A DNA stretch of 64,000 nucleotides from Hirudo medicinalis (taxonomy: Eukaryota > Annelida > Clitellata > Hirudinida > Hirudinidae), in the NCBI GenBank assembly GCA_011800805.1, contig MPNW01000191.1, forward strand, positions 45,267-109,266. Reading direction: 5' to 3'. Position 1 is the stretch's first letter, and each line of letters begins with the position of its first letter. Under the pieces are notes generated by a model that saw only the letters and a program-made list of their open reading frames with translations, searched no databases and had not been told where the DNA came from. Positions 22,801 through 33,792 of this stretch are shown here, in pieces. A program made the position numbers and the translations under genes.

Positions 22801-25800
22801 ACTTTGGATGGTCGTCAAAGAAAACAAATTCATTGATAAGAAGAGCGACAGTGAGGCGAGTCGTGAAATATGTTGCTTTGTTTTTTATTTATCTGAAAAT
22901 AATTAAATTATCCAAAAGTACAATTGAAATATTTACGCGACAACTTTATTGGATATAATTAATAATTATAAGTTTTTAATTAAATGTAATTGGGGATTAT
23001 TAATTTGTAAAAACTATGGGCCGATGGAAGCAATTTGTTTTTATGGCTGCTGCTGCTGCAAAGGCATCTGACATGCAGGCATCCGAGTCAAGAAGTGACA
23101 TTTGACGGTGACTTATTTGACAGATATGGAGAATATTCTTTGGTGGAAGGTACATCATTCTGTTGATGGGAGCCTTTTCCATCTACTCAGGCATCATCTA
23201 CAACGATGTCTTCTCAAGACCAATCAACATTTTTGGATCGGCATGGTCTGCTGATCCTAGTGTGTACACTGAAGAGTATGTTTCTGAAAGGCATTGCAAT
23301 TGAAATTAATTTATTGATATTATTAAGAAAATATTTATTGGACATCATCATGCATTTTGTAGTACTACAATTGATATATCCATCTAACATCATGATATAT
23401 GCAAATATGGAAACAAATATATCTTTTATAAAGTTTTGGCAACATTAAAACCTGTTGCTCAGCTTATTCATTCAAATATTTCATTCGACAACACTCAAAG
23501 AACAACTCTTACAGAATGATCGAAGGCAACAAAGAAATACATTTGAATCCATTGGCATTAGGACGCAATGCGAGTGACTATAGAGGTCATCCCTTCCCTT
23601 TTGGAATGGATCCGGTGAGTCGACAGCTGACATCATCATCATCTTCATCACTATCATCATAATGAGTATCAACATCATCGTCATCATCCTTTTTCTCTTC
23701 TTCATATCTTGCTGTGTTAACTTGAAAAAAGCGAATGCCGAGTTGCGCAGCAGCAACACTTGTATTACATTGTGATGGCAATTTGCTTTCGTTTTGAAAA
23801 ACGTAATTTCACTGACATTTAAATTACAGAATACGTCACATTTACAAGGATTTCTAATAAACGTAGGCATAGAGAGCTCTGCAGAAGGATTTTATTTTAA
23901 GTTTCAAGTAATTATTTATGGTCATATTTTAAGCACACATAGGTTGTTAGCATTATTATTGTTGTTGTTTTTGTTAATGTCATTGTTTCCATACCAACAA
24001 CTTTCAGACGTGGATAATATCAGTAAACAAAATCACATGGTTGAACTCCTTTAAGATGAAAGTCTCCATCATCTTCGGTGTCTTCCAGATGTTCTTCGGT
24101 GTCACTCTCAGCTTCTTCAACCACAAGTACTTTTGTTGATAATGATAATTATTGTGAAAGTGATGACGGTATTGATGATGGTTGTAATTGATAAAGTTAA
24201 TGATAATATTTCAATCTTAAATAAATATTTTATTATGAAATATATCGTGATATTAAAAACATTAACAAACAAATAATAATAATAATAATAATAATAATAT
24301 AGATTCGGAATAGGATTCCATTTACTTCTTTGATATTGCAAAGTGAACGCATAATTGTTGAGTAATTCACTTAATCCAACTCATAAGCATTTGCACAATA
24401 AGTTGTATGTTTCTATCCATTTTAAATGTTAATCGTGGTAATAAATAAACCTGAAGTGAATGTGAAATCTCCCGTTTGATTAGCTGTCCACATTTTATTA
24501 ATTTTAACAATTTCCAGGTTCTTCAAAGATCCTCTGAGCATCTTCTGTCAATTCATTCCTGAGGTCCTGTTCCTCATGTGCATGTTTGGATATTTGGTGC
24601 TCCTCATATTCTACAAGTGGATTGCATTCGATGCCACAATGTCCTCTTGCTCACCCAGTCTTCTCATCAGTAAGTAAGCTTTGGCTACTCCTTAATAAAG
24701 CTTTGCATTTGCGTAATTCACTGCAGTGTTATCTATTTTTATTCTACAGATCTGATCAACATGTTCCTCTACAGTTATAATGACGAAAAATGTAGCCCCA
24801 CGAACTTCTACCCAAACCAGGTATTTTTTTAATTGGTTATTTTGCTTGACATTATAATAAAATTACTGGAATAATATGGAGATGGGAAGTTCACGTATTA
24901 TGGTCTGCATTGTAAGTTACTTTTACAAATACTCTTCATAAATATTTGAGGAAGATCGAATATCCTCGAGTTTCATTAATTTCTCCAAATCTCAAGCAAA
25001 CTCATCTCCATAATACAATTTTATATAATTAAATGTTAAACGATTTAACAATTTCATCGAAAACAAAACGAAATCTATCCTCGTTTTAAAATTGTTCAGT
25101 TGGTTTTTGTGACTTGCCCGATTTAAGAATGTGCAATTGAAGTCCATTTTTCTTTCAAGAAACCGTTTCAAACAGCTCTCCTTCTCGTTGTTGTCGCATG
25201 CATCCCATGGCTGCTCCTGCCCAAACCTCTCATCCTGAGACGTTGGCACAAGAAGGTTAGAAAACTACCAAATCCCGTTTAGGGTCTATTCATTCTAACA
25301 TTCATTATTCGAATACCATTCCTTTATATTTTAAATTAAATGTGTCGAACGCGCCATTTTAAATTTGTATTGAAGTCATTTGTTCCTACTTAACGTACGT
25401 TTTAAATTTTCAGAAAGAATGTCTGAGAATGAACGCCGATGACAGCAACAACGTCGTAATTGAGGTTGTGTTTCAAGGGTTTACTGCTGCTCACAAATTT
25501 TACAAATGTCTCTACTCTCGTTCAATTCATAAGATGCTTTACTAGATAGATTTTACGACTAACTATTTATTAATAATAAGAGATTTCATTGGTGATGATT
25601 AGTGGTTTATTAGTGAAAGTTGTTATGCTTAATAAAAATGAATCAAAAGTAATTTAGCATTCAATGTATTAAATTAATCATTAAAATTCCACAGATGACC
25701 AATCGAGGCTTCGAACCAGACGACCATCCAACAGACTCGGAAAACAACGAGACGCCAAAAGTCGCTCCTCGTAAAAAGCAGACGACACACGGTCGCGAGG

Positions 25801-26680
25801 GCGAGGTCTGTTTTGACATATCAGATTTAATTTGAATATCTTATAATTGATTTGAAGACTTTATATGTTTAAATAATGAATTAATAAATTTTTTCAATCT
25901 TGAATAAATCTATTTAAAATTTTTGCTAATAATCGCATTAAAACTTTCAGTTCAGCTTTGGCGATGTCTTCATACACCAGTGCATTCATACGATAGAATA
26001 TTGTCTAGGTTGTATATCCCATACGGCCTCCTATCTCAGACTTTGGGCTCTAAGTCTTGCACATGCCGGTTAATTTGGTTTTATTTAATTTCTTATTCTT
26101 AATCTTTGAGTTTATCATAAAACCTAAAAAATCATTAAAATCATTGCGCAATAAATTATTTAGTTAGGAATATGTGTAAAACATTTATCATCCGTAACTA
26201 TCGCAAACCTAGTGACAATCGATCTCATCAATTTCGTAACTTAGAACTCTCCGAAGTCCTATGGAAAATGGTTCTCCACCAAGGTTTTTCCATTGGATCA
26301 TCGAGTGGTGGATCAGTATCGTTGGGATGTCTCATCCTCTTCATCGTCTGGACACCCTGGGCCGTACTGACGGTGGCCATTCTGTTACTTATGGAGGGTC
26401 TATCGGCATTCTTGCACACCCTCCGCTTGCATTGGTTGGTTCTTATGGCCTTTAATTATTTCTATCAATGTCAATTAAAATTCTTGGATTAGTGTTGAAG
26501 CCTTCTAATTTTATAGGTTTTAGTATTAATCGCGCAAACTTAAAATTTTATGATCACATAAGTAAAAGTTCGAATTCCAATTATTTAAGGGTGGAGTTTC
26601 AGAGCAAGTTTTACAAAGGGGAAGGGATCAAGTTCAATCCATTCTCATTCAGAAAAATCCTCAAGCACTTCGATGACTGA
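19255..26680 (+). CDS. ATP6V0A: V-type proton ATPase 116 kDa subunit a, complete (22 exons)
   Basis: Coding exons: 19255-19371, 19892-19970, 20174-20271, 20499-20627, 20924-20976, 21116-21242, 21448-21530, 21671-21764, 21930-22142, 22313-22463, 22716-22855, 23124-23275, 23515-23614, 24008-24126, 24518-24669, 24750-24820, 25160-25255, 25414-25464, 25695-25805, 25951-26068, 26245-26434, 26590-26680. Every junction keeps frame, giving 844 residues, normal for the family. The N-terminal cytosolic half starts [20 protein letters not shown] and includes [12 protein letters not shown] and WCPVADLD. The membrane half includes [37 protein letters not shown] and [15 protein letters not shown], whose Arg is the one essential for proton transport in the family. 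It forms the proton half-channels of the Vo sector. Intron 11 (22856-23123) appears to be GC-AG. Introns 2-8 hold many ATC/ATT arrays. Confidence 0.97.
19675..19878. repeat. Imperfect ATT/ATC microsatellite in V-ATPase intron 1
   Basis: A ~200-bp mix of ATT and ATC triplets ends 13 bases before the exon 2 acceptor. Asn-, Ile- and Asp-rich open frames here are artefacts of the repeat. Confidence 0.9.
20990..21112. repeat. ATC/CGT triplet array filling V-ATPase intron 5
   Basis: Most of the 139-bp intron is CATCAT/TCGTCG repeat, ending within 4 bases of the acceptor. A comparable array fills 21421-21441 before exon 7 and 21585-21660 before exon 8. Confidence 0.85.
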
Positions 26681-27020
26681 AGATTTCAAAAACTAATAGA
26701 AGACATTGAAGACATTAACACTTTTCTTTTGTTCAAGTTAATTACATGATTTCTAAGCAGAGCAAAACTATTTTGGAATCACCAATACAAACCAACACAA
26801 AGTTTGCAAAACTCAAGTTACTTTTTAAATAACTTTAGAAATGTCTTTAAACAAAGATAAAAAGGTGTCTGCATCAGAAAATTACTAAAGTCCATTGTGA
26901 ATGATTGCTGATCAACATGGCACAAATTATGGATTGAATGGAAGGCAAAACCAAAGTTGATTGAAGGGAAATTGATGGCATGGGAGCTTTTTATTTCCCC
27001 CTCATTTAAAATGAACTCAT
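26681..27020. other. Convergent 3' region between V-ATPase a and IST1
   Basis: The two coding regions end 340 bp apart tail to tail, so their 3'UTRs must share or nearly overlap this interval. A minus-strand AATAAA at about 26990-26995 could serve as the IST1 poly(A) signal. Confidence 0.6.
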
Positions 27021-28576
27021 TCAGTGCTTCTTCTTGAGCTCTTGAAACCTTTTTGACAAATCGTCAAAGTTTACTTGGTCACCTTGAGTGGCTTCACTTC
27101 TTCCTCGGACAGAATCGTTTGGTACCGGTGGGAGGCATGGAAAGTTGTCGATCATCTCGTTCGGGGCAAGTGCCGGGTATGGCGGTGCCACTTGGAAGGG
27201 TTGCTAAAGGAACAAAAAAGACATTTCCATTGTAAGAAGCCAAAAAAATAATGATTAACATTTTTAAAAATATTCATAAAAAAGTGCAGATAAAAATATG
27301 CAATTTATTTTGTGATTTGAGGGCAATGTCCAAAGTGACTTGAAGAATTAAGTAATTCGGGTTAAGTAAAAAATTAACCTACAAAGAAAAATGAAAGTCT
27401 CCATTAAACCTGTGCGGGGTAGGACGTGTATTGAGGAGGCATTGAATTGGGGTTGATTGTGAATCCAATGTCTTGAGAAGGTCTGATCTCACTACCCATG
27501 TCGAATGGGGTAAAGTTCATGAGATCGTCGCCGGGCTTCACTTTACCAGCTGGCATTCCACCTCCGCCACCTCCAGCTGGGTTGCCAAATTCATCATCAT
27601 CCTTGCCAAATATCAAATTGGGACACTCAGCTTCCACAGGGGATACATAAGGAATGTTGAAAGACCTGGAAGTTAACAAAACTTTGTAATATTAGTTTCT
27701 TTTACAAGCAATAAACTGAGAACTTTTTCAATAATATTGTGCCTACAAAAACATGTTTTCATAAACTTCTAGGAATACAGCTTTAAACAGTTGACTTCAA
27801 ACAACTTGACTTTTGTTTTATTTTGGCTAATTTGATCCGTGCCTGATAAATAAAATTAAAAAGCCAAACAGAGACAAACTTTGCAATCTCCTCCATGTAT
27901 TTTTCAACGAGAACTCTAGGTGGAGCATGGATCCCTAACTTGTGAATGAGTTTTTCGTTGACGTTGTGAAGATTGTTGGACTTGCAGTTCATCACAAACT
28001 CTTTGCCATATTTCAAAGCCAACTGTTCAGTGATTACCACGAGTTCTTGCACGTCTCCTTGAACCCGAGGTGTAGCCCATATTATGCTGGCAATTGGCTC
28101 CTCCAACCCATCCTCCAATATTCTTGGCAGGAATAACAATTCATTACATTAACCTGTAATAACTTGTAATGCATCTGACTAAATATAAATAATATCTAAC
28201 TAAACAAAGTAAATGTAATGGCAGTTGTTAGTGTTAGCCTAAATGGCTTACCAAGGTATCAAATTTTGAAAGCAATAAAATCAAAATGTTTAATCATAAA
28301 AACTCACTTGGATGTTTGCAAGACCCCCATTCGAGCTAATAAGAGATCACAATACATCTCAACAATTTCTAATCCTTCCACCATATAATCTTCTCTTATT
28401 ATATGTTCAACCCTGATCCTAGCCCTATCTTCCTTTCCATTTTTTAGGTAATCTGCGATTTCTTTTCTCGATTTTACTGCCATTTCAGATTTCTTCTTTT
28501 CCAATAATTTCAACCTGCTTATGGCAAGTCTCAGGTTGGTAACCAACTTCTGATATTTAGGACCGCTAGAAAACAT
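27021..28576 (-). CDS. IST1: IST1 homolog, ESCRT-III-associated factor
   Basis: Four exons (28576-28308, 28122-27880, 27665-27410, 27203-27021; TGA) encode 316 residues. The N-terminal ESCRT-III-like helical core is clear: KYQKLVTNLRLAISRLKLLE, ARIRVEHIIREDYMVEGLEI, YCDLLLARMGVLQ, then IASIIWATPRVQGDVQELVV and KYGKEFVMNCKSNNLHNVNE. A Gly/Pro-rich linker follows. The C terminus carries an MIT-interacting motif, FDDLSKRFQELKKKH, which in the family binds VPS4 and related MIT domains. IST1 regulates ESCRT-III and VPS4 in endosomal sorting, tubule fission and cytokinetic abscission. It is somewhat shorter than the human protein, mostly in the linker. The start was chosen at the conserved MFSSGPKY; an AG acceptor 10 bases upstream implies a 5'UTR exon. 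Confidence 0.95.
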
Positions 28577-29390
28577 TGTAACTGCTCTGGAAACGATTCG
28601 TGAAAATATCCAAAATATTACGTGTGACTAAACAACTAATGAATATTACTCATCCGATATTTTGTAAGAGAAGTGAATCCGCCTTCATCAAAACAATAAG
28701 CAACAAGCAAAGCCATTAAATATAATGGTTTACGTTAGTAAATTATTCACTGTACTTCTTTTAAAATAAAATTAAGACTGTTTTGAAAAAGAGTTAAGCT
28801 TTGAATTAAGAACTATAACAATTTTCAAATAATTTTAATGCATATCTAGCCTAAGTGACTGTTCCCCTCGACTAAAAATTAAATATCAACAATTAATAGC
28901 AAGTGCCTTTCAGAAACTAATTATTAAACGTTTTTACCGACTGCTTTAAACATTAAACTGTCAGTTGCATGGCTGATCGACATTTTGACCAGCCTACGTT
29001 TACGATCTTTGAGCTCTTTATCACTCATTCCACCCAAATAAGTGGTCCTGACAAATTTGATTTCATGCCGTGATTACTATCCAGATTTGTATGGGGATCG
29101 CTTCCTAATACGAGTGCTTCAATCGTAAATACATTGCGAGATCAGCTGTTATGAGATGGACCACCATCTCAAATAGATATGATCAAATCTCTATGAGTTT
29201 TAGCAAATATGGAAATGTACGAGCTGCTCCAACAGACACATATATTCAATGACGTGATACTTCGGCAACAAAATTTTTCTATAAAAAAAAAAAAACATTC
29301 TCCACACAGTTCAAAAATTCTTTTCAATACTTCAGTAAGGCACAAACTGCAGAAGCAAAGCAAGGAATTCTTCAACAGAGAAGTTGTCTG
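28577..29390. other. IST1 upstream region
   Basis: No confident coding exon. On the minus strand, an ATG frame at about 29026-28940 (MSDKELKDRKRRLVKMSISH...) ends at a donor-like GTAAAA. It does not join IST1 in frame (10 bases between acceptor and ATG), so it is at most a 5'UTR exon carrying an upstream ORF. Confidence 0.4.
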
Positions 29391-32300
29391 CTAAACATCA
29401 ACAACTGTTATGCTAAGTCCTCTCGATGGCCATGACGCAACATAAGGCAAATCGATCTGAAACATTAAATAAATACAATTAGAAGCTGAACCTTTGAAGC
29501 ATCAATTTTAAGTTTGAATACAAAATTTGGAAGTAGTCAATACAAATTCTGAGGCATTAATGAACGAGAAAAGCCTGCTTTAAAACAAGGACATAGCTCA
29601 CCGTTCTCAACCTATTCAGAGCAGAACATTTGTCCAAAACATCTTCCATAAAATTGTCATCAAGTAAAACCTGAAATGAGAAAAATTGTTCATGAATTGA
29701 TCCATTATTTACAAGCTCAAATAACAAATAACAAATCTGACCTGCAACCAATTTCTTTTTGAAGCAAATGGCTCATCCTTCGAGACGAATGCTCCCTCTA
29801 CGCTTTCCGTTGCCAAGGTGACGATGGAGTCATTCATGACATTTTTGAAAGTAAAATGACGCCCGTGTTTGAGACGACCCCTGATGTTTAAAAAATTATA
29901 AATTTAACAAAATGTAAGTAAATTGATCATATTAACTTTCACAGTATTGATTTATAACAAAAAGTTGAAGCACTTCAAGCTTTAAACAACATGCAAAGAA
30001 ATTTTATGGTTTCATGAATCCCATTTAGAGCCGGCCTCCCCGGTCTCCCCTACAAGGGGAGACTAAATGGCTGCTTAGGCCCGCCACTACCAATAAGATC
30101 TTCAATAACAAACAGCAACTCTTTCTTCATATACTTTTAATGGTTAATTTAATTTCCATTTATTGTTTATTGATTTCATATGCCATTAATTATTCAGTTG
30201 TTTATTCTTTAAGGGTTTTAATGTGTCCTGAAATGTGAAATGAAAATGTATGTAAAGAAAATTATTAGTTAGTAATGATTTTCTATGAGATTTATGTACT
30301 GCCATAATGATTGGTTACTCAAGTTATGTTGTGAGGATTTTGTTGGAATTGTTAACAAAACACAAATTAAATCTAGAATTTTTTGTAGAAACTTTAATAA
30401 TTAATCCATTATTATATTTAGGCTGTAAAGTTATTTTGAGTTATTATATTGAGAGGTGCTATTGAAAAGTATGAAATTGTTAGTTTGTAAACAGTTGAGG
30501 CTGATGGTTTGCAATGGCTATACTCTACTATTCACAGCAAATAAGGCCCGCAAATAATTCTGCTTAGGGACCCCAAATGTATAGGGCCGCCCTTGATCCC
30601 ATTAAATAATCCTAAATATGCCATAATGCAAATATAACAAAGCCATCCAACATCGAGCCATCTTCACCTGATTGCCAAATGGAGGAGTTTGGCCGAGCTC
30701 AGGTCTAACGTTATGAGAACAGAATCATGAGTCTTCGTGTCGTGGTTGTCTTCATTGGGACCGCAAGGTACGTCCGTGCTACGTATCGAGTTTTTGATTA
30801 GTGAAATGCAATCTAATTGTGATCCACAGTTGAGAATTGTAATCAATTTAACTGAAGTCATCCACTCACTACAAAGTCTTACCTGGTATTTAATGGTGAC
30901 TCCATTGAAAATCCTGAAAAAGTAAAAAAAATATTGAAACTTTAAATGACCACAAAAGAAAATAATTCCGACCTTAGACTTCAACGACAACAACGATAAA
31001 AGCACCTGGTGAGAAGGACGGCAAGTGATTTTTTGGATCCTTCCAGCAACATCTTCCAGTCACTCCACTCAAATTCGATCCGTCGTTAAGAATTCCCTCG
31101 TCCAATGTCTCCTACGAACCAATAGAAACTGGTTAACGAATGCCGAATAAGTAATAATTAATCAATTAATTATCAACCTTGAGGGATGGATCGATGTCAA
31201 AAATTGATTCTCGTCGGTTCATGTTCGTGATCAACCACTGGCCTCCTGCCCTTGGAACAAACACAAATTTCATTTCCTTGAAATTAGAGTTTAATGATTA
31301 AAACTCAATAAAAATGACATAAATTCAGCAAGTAATTGCAAATATGCACACTCAATGTGCAATACAAATCAATGTTACTTCTTGTGAACAGAATTATAAG
31401 TCAATAAACAGAAGAAGATTCAACCAACTGTGGAAGTGTTTTCATGAGGTCAGAAATTGCAACCCCATTCCACCATTGGACAGCTTTCAATTCTTCCTCG
31501 AGCACTCCAACAACCTGAAATGTTTAACCATCTAAGGATGCAAAAGTTGAAAGGATAGAAAAAGCTGTTAAAGAAACTCAAGGATGTAATTACATTGTAA
31601 CTGCTTTGATGTCTATTTAATGAGTAAATAATGAACAACCAAAATTCCAATAAGAATGTTATTACAGCTCGAATCATTGACGCACAACCAGTCAGAGAGA
31701 ACAGCCCCAGAGGTATAAAAATTAAGTTCACCACAAATGTATTCGTGATGGCAAGCACCTGATAGAAGTTTACGGTTCCGAATTCAGTGACCATAGGTTC
31801 CAGTTGAGGATCGGCACAGATGATCATGCTCTGAACCAGAGATGACAAATTACCATCCAGGGCTGCTTTCCAAGGAATATGATCTCCAATGCAGAAAGTA
31901 TTCCCTGCATAAGTCAGTTATTCCTCCATGTTTAATTAAGCCCTTAATTACAACATTGTTGGCTTTAATTTTCACCAAAATTTCAACTAATTGGCATTTA
32001 TCATTCGCTCTCAAACTACACTCGAACTCTTTAAGCATCGGCTGAAGACCCATCTCTTCAGGATAGCGATAAACTGAGAATCAAGGTACCTCTGATACTA
32101 CATATAAGGTGCCACATAAATGAACTATTACATATTTAGGAACTTAATCATCTAAAAGTCAGCTAAAAGTTTTGCTAATTTTCGAAAAAGATATCTATGA
32201 TTAAAATTTCCTTGCTTTCCTAATAATCATAATTGTGAAGCACATTCCTTTTAGTCAATCAAAACTTGATGCAAGAATCCAATAAATCTGAGGGGATAAA

Positions 32301-33056
32301 AACTTTGAACTCAAATAAAAACAACCTGAACTGAAAATGTATCTTGCCAAGGATTGGAGGAGTGAGGCAGGCCAGAGAGGTGGTTCTGACATGTTTATAT
32401 GGTCAGCTTTTAATCTGAATGTAAGCTCAAAGCCATGACCACTTGGCTGGTCAGGGCCTGAGATTCTGAAATCAAAATTTAAAAACTGATCTTATTTAAT
32501 TTCAAATAGCCACATATTACTTAAAATCAGTTCAGAGTTGTATGTTACGAAAATTCTTTTCATAGATTATTTTGTAGAAATGTTTGATTCAAACAGTTTG
32601 ACTAGCCTGTGAACACGACCATCGCCATGAAGGTCTGATAATCCAAAACTGATGTAGTGCCAATGGGGAGGTATATTTCTCTTTGGATCTCCATTATTTA
32701 TGTACATACTTATGTAATCTAATGGATCTGGACCTCCAAACCTTCATAGTGGAAATTAATTTCGCTGCACATCAAAGCCAACATTCAGATGAATCAAAAA
32801 TGAATGCCATCTACTTATATTATCAGCAACATTTCTGGTCAGTCTTTACATTTTGTTTCATAATTTATAGAGTATTCTGGCAACATGTCGAGTTTTTTAC
32901 TAAAAAAATTTACCGATGAAAACATACCAAAAACACAAACCAGTATTTTACAATGGCAGTTACTTGGAGAGGGTTCGGTTGGTCGGGATAAACTCTCCGG
33001 CACGCCGAATACATAGCCTTAAGACCTGCCGGTGCTAATGTCGTACAGTGAGCCAT
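29391..33056 (-). CDS. SUFU: Suppressor of fused (Hedgehog pathway regulator), complete
   Basis: Twelve exons keep frame: 33056-32941, 32741-32607, 32465-32326, 31904-31759, 31514-31429, 31250-31178, 31111-31006, 30913-30883, 30778-30668, 29880-29742, 29670-29602, 29456-29391 (TAG), 405 residues. The SUFU N-domain is plain: YPDQPNPLQVTAIVKYW, FGGPDPLDYISMYINNGDP, PPHWHYISFGLSDLHGDGR, GHGFELTFRLKADHI. The C-domain follows: QWLITNMNRRESIFDIDPSL, LNDGSNLSGV, GRLKHGRHFTFK, SVEGAFVSKDEPF. SUFU binds and restrains Gli/Ci in cytoplasm and nucleus. It is about 80 residues shorter than vertebrate SUFU, the loss falling in the variable loop between the C-domain halves (tiny 31-nt exon 8). Intron 2 appears to be GC-AG. 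Intron 9 contains a hAT insertion. Confidence 0.95.
30018..30603. mobile_element. Non-autonomous hAT element with 8-bp TSD, in SUFU intron 9
   Basis: The 570-bp insert (30026-30595) is flanked by a perfect 8-bp direct repeat ATCCCATT at 30018-30025 and 30596-30603. Its ends, TAGAGCCGGCCTC on the left and AGGGCCGCCCTTG on the right, are imperfect inverted repeats of the GGCGGCCC type common in hAT transposons. It has no transposase frame, so it would have been mobilised in trans. Confidence 0.8.
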
Positions 33057-33792
33057 TTTAACCAACAATACAACAAATCTTTAAGTCTATCCTAAAAACT
33101 CCAGGGCTCCCGGCGCCCCTCGTTCTCACGGAAGAACGTAGGCTGAAGCGATTTGGCTGGAGATCGTGATGTTTTGGTATTAACTCGGGATTTAATTTGC
33201 ATATAACACACTAATTACAATATTAACAGCTTAAATAATTTGTAATTAAAACCCATTCTTTCGTTTCATCAGAAACAGCAGTGGTAACCGACAAAGTAAT
33301 AACCTACATATAAAACGTTTTATCATATTTTAACATTTTTACTAATTGAAATCTTAAACCGTGTGTGCTAAACCTGTTGAGAACACCCAGTCAGGCTCTG
33401 AAATTCTTCAAATTGTCAAAAGACCACAAACGAAAATTGTATTTATTTAAAAGACCACTACTTAACTAGTACAAAACGTTCCCAATCAAAAGATGTATTA
33501 GCAACAAAGAAGGAAAACAATTGCTAAAACCTAACAATGAAAAATGATCACATAGTATCCGAGACAAAAAATATCAAAACAAGAGAATCAGTCTAGCACA
33601 GTTTAAAAGGCATCAAATTTGCAGTTTAAACTTAATTCAGGTTAAAAACAAAAAACAACATTATCAACAACCTTTAAAAATGTCATGCCTTCGAATAGCT
33701 GGTATTACATATATGGTATTACCATAACTAAACAACAGACTCAAGATTAAGTTAACAAGTACCTGCACAAAACTCATGGATTTTCACAAAAG
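33057..33792. other. Intergenic between SUFU start and receptor stop
   Basis: About 735 bp holding the SUFU upstream region and the 3'UTR of the receptor gene, both on the minus strand. No exon or clear element was seen. Confidence 0.5.

Noticed and set aside
28940..29026. Possible extra N-terminal coding exon of IST1 (MSDKELKDRKRR...)
   Set aside because: Joining it to the IST1 exon shifts the frame; IST1 has its conserved start at MFSSGPKY.
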